This document shows positions 1 to 7,846 of a DNA stretch of 64,000 nt, one piece after another (the first letter of the stretch is position 1; each line of letters begins with the position of its first letter). Origin of the DNA: Eurosta solidaginis. Lineage: Eukaryota > Arthropoda > Insecta > Diptera > Tephritidae. The translations under genes and the position numbers were made by a program. The stretch is from assembly GCF_040869045.1 (NCBI RefSeq), contig NC_090319.1, positions 229,145,832-229,209,831 on the forward strand, given 5' to 3'. The notes beneath the pieces are model-generated. The model was not told where the DNA came from. It worked only from the letters and a program-made list of their open reading frames with translations, and searched no databases.

Positions 1-472
1 TTTTGTATGAAGAAAATTCAATAAAAAATAACTTATTGTAATGATACAGGATTTTAAGCGCACACCTCCATTGTGAATTCATACAAGTGGCGAATTTTTG
101 ATAAAACGTTCACAATAGTGAACAGCGAGTGAGTATTAATCTGTAGTCTGATTTTCTGTATACAAATTTAAAGGAAAAGCTGATTTGAAACACAAATGGG
201 CGATTCATGGCGCTTCAATTTAATAACGGCGAACACAAGAAAAAGAAACCTTTCTTCCATTCTCTGGCCCTTCGCGACAGCCGTCCTCCCTGTCAGCTTT
301 GATTTGACACGAAGGTATGGCAATGGAGGGATAGAAAGATTTTTCACTTGTACGAAGTCACAATGCACACCTCTTGCGACTGTGTACAACAGAAATTCAA
401 TAAAAAATAAATAAAAAAAGGATAAAAAGTGTAAAAATTCCTGTATTTCGGTCGTTACCGAACATTTTCATA
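1..472. other. Gene-free flank
   Basis: No convincing gene. The stretch is AT-rich. Its short open frames overlap one another on both strands and resemble nothing. A phrase like ttcaataaaaaataa occurs twice (about 17-32 and 392-408) and carries AATAAA-type signals. It could be the terminal repeat or 3' end of the retroelement-like frame that starts at 473, but no second terminal copy is visible. Confidence 0.4.
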
Positions 473-1030
473 TTAGGCCTTGGTTGTGCCCGAGAGTACC
501 CAACCGAAGATGGTACTCTGAGCCAGCAAAGGGCCAAACGTGGTGGACAGAATCCCTGGTAATATTATCTCTGCATATACATCTGTTCCTAGGATGAGGC
601 GGATCGGCGCGGATGCATGGAACTGCGGATCCGCAAGACGGAGATGTGCGTACGGGGCTGCGATAGCGCTGTCGATGCTGGTCGTGGGTGTCATGTGCCG
701 AAAATTGGATACGACCGCAGCATGGGTCGCAATCCTTTTGTTCTGTCCGTGTCTTACTCGGATACGCAACAGACATCCTGCTTGCACGCCAATGCTGCTG
801 GTAGGAAGTTGGAGCTCCTGGGCGAGCTCATCCGCAATCACTGTGGTGGGGGAGCATCCATCGATTAAGGCGCGAACGAGGTGTAGCCGCCCCCCTGCTT
901 CTATTTTCACGACCGCGGTGGGGGTGATCGCTACCGTCGGGATCATGGTGGCGGTGACAGCTGAATGCGGGGCTAGGAGCCCTGCCCGGAAGGCGGACAC
1001 GGTGGTGAGCTGCAGCGAGTTGGATCCGTG
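473..1030 (-). CDS. Retropepsin-like (DUF1758-type) protease segment
   Basis: The frame open from 1234 to 473 becomes protein-like only below about 1030. It contains a BEL/Pao A17-type aspartic protease domain: ALIDGCSPTTVIADEL at the usual active-site position, ILGTDVYAEIILPG in the flap/middle region, and the family's closing signature TIFGWVLSG. The active-site triad reads D-G-C, whereas the intact BEL/Pao element further along the window has D-S-G. The protein stops five residues after the signature, exactly where reverse transcriptase begins in complete BEL/Pao polyproteins, and no RT lies downstream. The missing serine-glycine and the abrupt stop suggest a non-proteolytic, gag/protease-only derivative. 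A decayed fragment is equally possible. Confidence 0.5.
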   Translation of the reverse strand, partial: HGSNSLQLTTVSAFRAGLLAPHSAVTATMIPTVAITPTAVVKIEAGGRLHLVRALIDGCSPTTVIADELAQELQLPTSSIGVQAGCLLRIRVRHGQNKRIATHAAVVSNFRHMTPTTSIDSAIAAPYAHLRLADPQFHASAPIRLILGTDVYAEIILPGILSTTFGPLLAQSTIFGWVLSGTTKA

Positions 1031-1776
1031 ACTGCGATCTCGTGGTTGATGATGGGTGTGATGTCGTTGTTGCAGGCGAAGAGGCCTTGTCTCCGCTCTG
1101 CGATCGCGCGGTGGTTGTCTTCGTTGAGGGTCCTTAGTTTGCCGGCGAAGAGACCGAGTCTCCGCTCGGCCGTCACGAACATGGCGCTGGACTGTAGATG
1201 GGATGTGCTGGAGCCGCTTCCTTTCGTGCTGCAAAAGCGGTCGATACGATTTGGCTGCTGGTGTTGTGTTCGGGCGAAGAGACCGAGTCTCCGCTCCGGT
1301 TCGGTGGATTCGAGCTGGACGAAGAGGCCCAGTCTCCGTTCCAGCATCTGACGCATATAACGATATGGAGTCGTCAATCCGCTCACGGGGTGATTCCAGC
1401 TCCTCCTCAACTTGTACACTCCATGGCTTGGAGCGGGTTCGTGGAGTAGCTGTTCCTCTTCATCAATCGAGGAGATGTGAAGCATCGTGTGATGTTTTTC
1501 GCCGCATTTTTTACATCGGCCTTGGCTTGGGCATGCGTTAGAGCGGTGGTCTAGAGCCAAGCAATTTCCACAGCAGCTCCCGCGGATCGCTAAGTAAAGA
1601 CGCTCCTCGGGTTTTTTGGCCCGAAAGATGGGGCACAGGCGTATGGGATGTTGCTTAAAACAAGCGCGGCATTCCGACGTATAACGCATGACGTTCTTGG
1701 CAGCGTTTCGTTGCATAGCGGCAAAGCGACCCATTTTTCTGAAAGAAATGCAATAGGTTTGACTGGGTCGAGTCAT
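973..1776 (-). CDS. gag-like zinc-knuckle ORF, BEL/Pao-related
   Basis: Nucleocapsid-like half of a retroelement-derived frame. After a basic N-terminus come cysteine/histidine knuckles of the BEL/Pao gag type: CRACFKQHPIRLC, then CGNCLALDHRSNAC and CKKCGEKHHTMLH. Between the knuckles and the C-terminus the heptapeptide ERR(L/Q)GLF(A/V) occurs four times, encoded by near-identical 21-nt stretches. The track-style start gives MTRPSQ, but an internal ATG at 1734 lies just after a pyrimidine-rich AG (ctttcag at about 1739), so a spliced start is possible. The frame ends at 973. The protease part lies in another frame from about 1030 downwards, so a frameshift (programmed or mutational) is needed to join them. 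No capsid-like DUF1759 region is seen upstream. It may be a gag/protease-only derivative or a decayed element. Confidence 0.55.
   Translation of the reverse strand: MTRPSQTYCISFRKMGRFAAMQRNAAKNVMRYTSECRACFKQHPIRLCPIFRAKKPEERLYLAIRGSCCGNCLALDHRSNACPSQGRCKKCGEKHHTMLHISSIDEEEQLLHEPAPSHGVYKLRRSWNHPVSGLTTPYRYMRQMLERRLGLFVQLESTEPERRLGLFARTQHQQPNRIDRFCSTKGSGSSTSHLQSSAMFVTAERRLGLFAGKLRTLNEDNHRAIAERRQGLFACNNDITPIINHEIAVTDPTRCSSPPCPPSGQGS
1078..1342 (-). repeat. Four copies of a 21-nt coding repeat
   Basis: On the plus strand, gaagag(g/a)ccNNGTCTCCGcTC-like phrases recur at about 1078, 1146, 1276 and 1320. On the minus strand they encode ERRQGLF, ERRLGLF, ERRLGLF and ERRLGLF. Spacing is irregular (about 44 to 130 bp), so this is not a simple tandem satellite. 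It looks like a short linear protein motif kept or multiplied between the zinc knuckles and the protease. Confidence 0.7.
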
Positions 1777-1861
1777 TCTCGAAAATGCGGGGGCGAGTGG
1801 TCCCTAATTGTATTATTGGGGATTTGGGATATTTTATTAGCGCGCGCATAAGGGGAAACAT

Positions 1862-3389
1862 CTGTCGCTGAAAAAAAAAATATTAATATGTGGCGTGCAT
1901 TATGCGCATGGCCTCTTTCACCGCACGTTATGTGCCTGGGTCTTTAGTGCCTTATTTTGTTTATTTTGTGTCACCCGGTAACGTTTTAGTTAGCCACGGG
2001 CACACTAGTGCTGCAGAAAAATGAGCATTTACGATTTTTCGGTTCGCACATTCTGGTACCGAACCGGGTAGAAAGTGTATAGCGTGGGTTCTTTTGAGTC
2101 GCTGTTATTTGTGTTGTTGATGCTAAAAATCAACAACTTCCCTGCCCGCCACAAAAAAAAAAAGTTTGGACAGCAAATTGTATGCTATGTAAAGAAAAAA
2201 TAAAAAATCTTCGTTTTGGACGAAGAGAAAAATTTGTAGAATGAATCATTTTTTTTTTTTTTTTTGTATTGCCCTTCATTTATTTCTTCAACTTTTCCCC
2301 AAGTACACTTGTAGTCCTGTTTTATTGATGGCCTTTAGCAAAAGGCACGGTTCCAGAAGGGTAGTTGGCTCCGATACCGATTCCTTAGACTCGGGTTTTT
2401 GGGTACCCGTTTGCATCTTTTTATGCATCCCTAATATAATGTACATTTAAACTCGGCATACATATGTACATACGTTGGTATAAGTATATGGACAGTCAGT
2501 GCACGGAGTTTAACGCATTGGTAGGTTTGCTAACTTTTCTGGCCCATTTTCATTTTCTACTACTACTACCACCGAGGCCCAAAATCTACCAATGTTTCAG
2601 TATTTTCGCACTGCAAACGTATACTGCGATAATTTTAAAATATTGAATTGCCGAGCCCACCCAACTAACATTAGGAGGCGATACTGACCAAATCAGTCAA
2701 TCTTGAAAAATTTCTGAAGAACTTAAACAGGAAATAAATTTTTGAGTAGAGAAATATAGTAACTGAGTACGCGAATATTTTCTGCGCTATTTTTTCAGTT
2801 TTTTTTTTTTTTTGAATAATTTGAAGGAAAACAAAAAGTTTTACGTAAACGATAACATGCCGAAATCGGTTATTTTTTGGCAGTATATTTGGTATTTTGG
2901 AATATTGTTGTTGTGATTAGACGTTTTGGTGCATGTTTGTCAGTATCTCACACTCATGATACAGGAAAAAAGTGAGTACCGTATAGGCATACGCTATGTA
3001 GGTATATACAAATGTACATGTAATTTTGTCTTGTTTACGTGTTTTAAAGTGTCATTTCCCAGAAATGCGCGTTATTTGTTTTACAAGACATTATTAATTG
3101 TTTGGTACAAATATGAACGGTAGCTTTTGTTTTCTTGGTGAAAACTACCTACTACTACTATTTCCATTTTAGAATTCCGCTCACTGGTACCAGCATACCA
3201 ACGGCAAAGGCAAAGGAAAAAAAAAACGCACATTCATATGTACATACCCGTGTATAGAATGTAAAATTCCTATGAATTGAAACAACGGGAAATGTATACA
3301 ATGATTTTCCGTTCTTTCATTTCATTTTTTACTACGACGTGGCCTGGAGTAATAACGCATAAAAAATTAACATTGCTAGTTTAGACATT
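1862..3389. other. Gene-free stretch
   Basis: No coding region or recognisable transposon. It contains A and T runs (about 1869-1879, 2151-2163, 2248-2264, 2800-2814) and AT-rich sequence. Open frames here are short and not protein-like. Confidence 0.4.
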
Positions 3390-3545
3390 ATGGGCAAGCC
3401 AAGAGGTCTTCGCACAGCCAGGAGGCATGTGAATCATCGCCACGATCAGCGTTGGGCTGATAATGATTACAAAAAGGCGCATTTGGGAACACGATGGAAG
3501 GCTAATCCTTTTGGTGGAGCATCTCATGCCAAACGCATTGGATGA
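3390..3545 (+). pseudogene. RpS23: Ribosomal protein S23 fragment
   Basis: ATG at 3390 opens a 51-codon frame beginning [16 protein letters not shown] and including [20 protein letters not shown], the N-terminal third of the 40S protein S23 (about 143 residues, decoding-centre protein uS12). It follows the fly sequence closely with a few substitutions, and at the nucleotide level runs without an intron. After SHAK the identity stops; the next codons RIG end at a TGA at 3543-3545. The rest of S23 is absent. The break point coincides with the start of plexin A homology on the other strand, so the fragment is fused to another gene remnant. It cannot encode a functional ribosomal protein. Confidence 0.9.
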
Positions 3546-4967
3546 CTTTTGCCCGCTATACATTTTTCAATGAAATCACCAAGCAAAGTCTTAAGTATGT
3601 CAGTACAATATTCTAATTTTGATTGCAGTGTGACCATAATCAGGGAAGCTTCATTGACTCGCTCACGCATAGAAAAATAGCGATTGGATTCCAATGTTCG
3701 TATGAATAGCAGTAAAAAAAATTTTTTTATTCATAACAAGTTGCCCCAACAGGCGTAATAGTTCGGGCCGCTCCCATTGCAATACGATGTGGTCCTCGTG
3801 ATTTGGAAAAAGAATTTTCATGGCACATGTACGATCGTCTAAAAATGGTATTCCACCAGATGTTAGATCACCAGTTAAGTCAGTCATGTCAGTTTGAAGT
3901 TCAGCAAATGCTTTCTTGCATGCTGCCGCGACTCTTAAGTTCTAATATAGCCATTTGTTTTTGCATATTTCGTAAAACGCGAATCGATTCTGATGTTTTT
4001 TTTTTACGCAGCCAGAAGTGCAACAAAAATCATGACTACCACCGATGAATAATAGAAGATTCTTACTTAAGTCATGCATCATATTTGGGGATGCATAGCT
4101 AAGGATTCCTATCCGATATTCCAAAGACTGACCAATATGGACAATGACTTCTGGTCCTGATTCATTGTGGGATTCAGTAGCTGACTCTAGTGGCGGGCGA
4201 CAAGTCGATTGTTGACGTGATAATGAAGTTATATTGCAAAGGCCTTTACCAATACGTACTATTACATCAGTTTCTTTGCAGGAACGATCCAAATTGCGTC
4301 CATTAATCGTTAAATACTCGCTTTTATAATACTTTATATGTTCTTCGAAATTAAAATATATTGGATTGGGATAAAGCTCGAAATTACTTTTATGTTTACT
4401 AGAGAGATTTTGAAGTTGCAAAACATTATCCATAAAGAATCCATGTTTAAGAAGCCCTGGAGTTTCAGCGTCAAGGACGTCGTTATCGGTGTCAATTACA
4501 GGTGAGTAGCATATCATATCTGTAGCTGACTCAACCTTGCACTGACTATAATATATATTATTTTTATGGCCTGGACCTGTAGCTGACTCAACCTTGCACT
4601 GACTATAATATATATTATTTTATGGCAAACATACATTTTAGGGCTCTGAATATCGTTGAATTGAGTTCCCGTCACTGAAATTTCAATTCCGCCAGCGGGT
4701 ATGCCTCGGGGAACTTTTAATTGTCCTCTAGGGCCCGAAAAGACCTGCTCAATTAGGGGAGCAAAAACGTATTTAAAGTTGTATTCGCTGAATTCACGTT
4801 GCCCATTGTCAAATAACATTTTCAGTCGCCCTTCAACGATACATGGTGAAGGAGCTGTACGACATACTGCTTGTGTAACATCGACGCTTAATATCTCGCA
4901 GGGCAAATGACCGTTGACAAAAACTTGTATTCTCGCCTGCATTTAAATACTCGATTCTGCATTTAAA
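3546..4967 (-). pseudogene. PlexA: Plexin A remnant: IPT domains to GAP region
   Basis: Read on the minus strand from 4955 down, this is the middle of a semaphorin receptor. IPT/TIG domains come first (INGHLPC-like segment, GRLKMLFDNGQREF, VPRGIPAGGIEISVTG, then FFMDNVLQLQNLS, YLTINGRNLDRSC, SLSRQQSTCRPP, IGILSYASPN). Next are a transmembrane stretch near 4030-3990, a juxtamembrane coiled-coil-like segment (about 3990-3890) and the start of the cytoplasmic GAP region ([57 protein letters not shown], to GKSHP near 3548). Frames are broken in an A run near 4005-4016, in an A/T run near 3716-3727, and by a 57-bp tandem duplication at 4520-4624. The remainder of the GAP domain is missing. PlexA versus PlexB is judged from family knowledge and PlexA fits better. 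It is non-functional as it stands. Confidence 0.85.
4520..4624. repeat. 57-bp tandem duplication inside plexin A
   Basis: The phrase beginning ctgtagctgactcaacctt occurs at 4520 and again at 4577, about 48 bp matching with one T indel and a 57-bp period. On the minus strand the duplicated stretch encodes plexin residues around QCKVESATD. The duplication and its indel shift the frame, so this is a disabling lesion of the plexin copy. Confidence 0.85.
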
Positions 4968-6562
4968 TACTTTCCAATTAGCCGAAGAACCTTTTGCTAG
5001 CCACTTTAATAAATATTTTGCACAATTCGAATAATAAAAAGAATTGAATGCACTAAAAATGAAGAGCGAACTGTGCGGCTCAGCCCGGCAAAGTAGTGTG
5101 TTATATGGAGAATTCCTTAAGAAAAGTGGGAAGGGAGTTCATACACATTGTTTGTATTTATCCTCTGGCTTAAACAAAGTGGTAAGGATAATGAGGGAAT
5201 ACTTGGGTTTCTGCCTAGTGATATTGCAGCAGAACGTAAACGCGTTGCAACAATTCAATGCATCTACTGTGGTAATATGCGTGCGAATATTGTCTGCTGC
5301 AAAGTGCGTTGCTATCGAAACTTTCATATGATATGTGGCATTGATAATGGTGCTATGAATCAATTTCTATATACATTTCGGTCATTTTGTGATCGACATG
5401 TACGAAAAGTACCTACACGTCCAAAACCCACAGAAAATTGTTATATTTGTTATGAGAGCCTTTTCGCTGAAAGTAAAAGGGTTTAGAGCTGTAAATATTA
5501 TACGTGCCCCATGCTGTAAAAATGGTTGGTTTCACAAGTATTGTTTGCAAAAATTCGCCAAAAGTTCTGGGTATTTCTTCAAATGTCCGCTCTGTAATGA
5601 CTGCGAGAAGTTCAAAGCGCATATGTCGTTCTGGGGTATTTTCGTATACGACAAAGACGCTGAATGGGAGTTGGTGCCCAATGCGTGTGCAGAACTGCTA
5701 GAAAGACCCAGAGTATGTAGCGCAGAGATTTGCCATAACAAACGTGGACGGGAACAGCAACTACAACAAATCCCTTAGTTTATTGTACAACATGTGGATC
5801 AGTGGCTGTACATCGCAGTTGTGTGCGCGACCAGAGCAATACATTTGATTGTGAAAATTGTAAACAAATACTTTCTAACGCAGGTAGTGGGCGAGAAAGT
5901 TTAAGCTCACAACAACAAAATGACAGTCAAGACAATGAATGTTCTCAAATTGTACAGGATACTGAAAACTTAGATATTGATGTATGCGACAGTGATAGCG
6001 AGGTTGAGATAAATAAAAATACTTAAGAAAATGGCGATGTTTCTCCTGTTAAAGATAACATACTAAGACGGGGTCAGGCTGACGAAGATGACGAAGTTAT
6101 AATACCTCATAACTCGTACAAAAGTGAAACAGCTAAACTACATGTAAATAAAGCAGAAAGAAGTGAGATTGTAGGATAAACTAACACACTAAATTGTAAT
6201 ATTAATGAGGTCATAAACACAAAATGAACTGCAGTAAAACTGTGAAATTTAGGTGTATTGTTACCGATAGTGACTATAGTGGTCATGAAGGTCTTGTAGA
6301 CACAGCTGACTCGAGGAAGCATGTGAAGGCAACCCGTACAAGGATTTCAACAACGCAAACACAAACCCATGATATACATAACATTACAACTTGTATTGCG
6401 CAACGCACGCGTCGCAAGTCAATGGCTTTTCGACCACCTTCGCTCGATGAACCACTTACTAATTCCTCTGATGATGTTTACAATGATGCTAGTATCAGAA
6501 TTAACTCCTATACAGCACCCAAAAGCTATCAGGTTTTTCAATATGATGATGACGAAAATGAG
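4968..6562 (+). pseudogene. PHF7/G2E3-type extended-PHD protein remnant
   Basis: From an ATG at 5044 or 5059 (MKSELCGSARQSS) the plus strand encodes an extended PHD domain: LYGEFLKKSGKGVHTHCLYL, NEGILGFLPSDI, CIYCGNMRANIVCC, CYRNFHMICGIDNGA, FRSFCDRHV. A second zinc-binding module follows (CYICYESLF, CCKNGWFHKYCLQKFAKSSG, FKCPLCN), then CHNKRGRE and CTTCGSVAVHRSCVRD. An acidic, serine-rich tail runs to about 6562. This order is that of PHF7/G2E3/pineapple-eye proteins, which bind histone tails or act in ubiquitin transfer. The reading frame shifts near 5170, 5485 and 5780 and there are stops after 6026, so it is broken, although many cysteines survive. Both ends abut plexin A homology of opposite orientation. 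Confidence 0.8.
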
Positions 6563-7001
6563 TACCCCCAGAAACAGGGCCATATTGCGGCTTGAAATTT
6601 GTAATTTTTGGTTCCACGAATTCATAGTCTTCTTTCGATTCACCCCTGTAATATCCTATTTGAACAACGATGCGTCCGTTACGGTACAATTGAACACCGT
6701 GGCTGTCCACGTTACACACACTTTCCTTTGTATGAATATAATTCTGTTGAAACGGCATACCACTTATACCAGCAATTCGTATTCCCGAATAAATATCGGT
6801 GAAAATTTTACCTAAATTTATTCCACGTATTGTGATATTTGTACCACCTTCCCATGGACCAGTTTGCGGATAAAACGAATGAATTTCAGGATTAGGGCAC
6901 GTTTCCATACGATTTAGCCAATCAGTTTTTCCTTCGTTATTTTTATTGCACTGTTCTTCTACTTCACACGTAATTGTAGATGAATAATCATCTACGTTCG
7001 C
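6563..7001 (-). pseudogene. PlexA: Plexin A remnant: PSI end and first IPT domain
   Basis: Minus-strand reading from about 7001 gives CEVEEQCNKNNEGKTDWLNR (end of a PSI cysteine-rich module), then METCPNPEIHSFYPQTGPW and EGGTNITIRGINLGK, the first IPT/TIG domain of plexin A, and ends at YGPVSGGT near 6563. In an intact plexin the next IPT domain follows at once. Here about 1.6 kb of PHF7-like sequence intervenes before plexin homology resumes near 4955. It is the upstream part of the copy at 3546-4967. Either an insertion broke an exon or an intron junction, or this was an intron holding a nested gene. Confidence 0.8.
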
Positions 7002-7441
7002 ATTTGTATACGTTCACGCTCTTCATCTTCTACCTACCCTCAGCAAGCAGGTGATTAAATTCTGAATTTCCCCTTGTACCAATACCCAGTGGGTTACTCT
7101 TTCTGACCAAATAATGAGTTATCATATAATTTAAGCAACAAGGCTAGTCAGATATGACTCCTCGTAATATTCAAAAAACTGAATATATAAAGTTTTCCAA
7201 TCACCCTGGTGGAATCCTCTTCGCATCTAATGTGGTTACTTTAGGTGATTGAAACTCTTCAATCATTTTCCAGTCAGCTTTCTGAATCGTGGCTGACTAT
7301 CTTTGACTATTAAGATGATAAGCGTTCTAGAGGGTCTGTTCTTCTTTGTTCTTTTCATCACTGACATAAGTAGTTGCTTTTTATTTGCAAATTATTTAAT
7401 CTAAAAGCATAAGGAATTTAACCGTGCTAATATCTGGGGCA
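7002..7441. other. Gene-free stretch
   Basis: AT-rich sequence between the plexin A remnant and the 3' noncoding part of the BEL/Pao element. No coding frame or repeat boundary can be recognised. Part of it may be plexin intron or the far end of the BEL/Pao long terminal repeat. Confidence 0.35.
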
Positions 7442-7478
7442 GATGAGTTTTCTCATCCGCGGTAGGCTTGCGATGTGC

Positions 7479-7769
7479 CTCGTTGCGCGGCAACGAGTGT
7501 AGCTGATTTCTGTGGCAGAGCGGTTCACCCTTCTGCGTTAGACTTTTCTGCCGTCCTCGTTATGGGATAGCGAGTGAATTTGGGTTTGTTTTGAAAATTG
7601 TAAATAAAATAGGCCGAAGGCCTTTGTGTCTGTGGCAGATAGCGGATCTGCGTTAGGGCTATTCTGGTATCCTCGTTATGGGATAACGAGTGAGTGGTAT
7701 GGTGTCCTCGTTCGGGGGAGCGAGTCGATTGTGGGATATTTTCTGGTGCCCTCGCTCTGGGTAAGCGAG
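7479..7769. repeat. Five ctcgtt...aacgag hairpins in the BEL/Pao 3' region
   Basis: Five short inverted repeats, each about 18-19 nt, lie at 7479-7497, 7556-7574, 7672-7690, 7707-7724 and 7751-7769. Each has a ctcg(t/c)-type arm, a G-rich loop and a cgag arm. Two larger blocks starting ctgtggcaga (near 7511 and 7631) also repeat with a spacing of about 118 bp. The region lies just after the polyprotein stop on the minus strand. Confidence 0.75.
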
Positions 7770-7846
7770 TGAATTAGGGTTTGTTTTTGGGCCTCGATAG
7801 GAAGGTGGAGTTCGGAAGGGAGTGAGGGAGAGGAACGGAGGGATTG

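Noticed and set aside
3381..3563. Minus-strand 60-residue frame at 3381-3563
   Set aside because: It is a shadow of the plus-strand RpS23 fragment and the adjoining plexin end.
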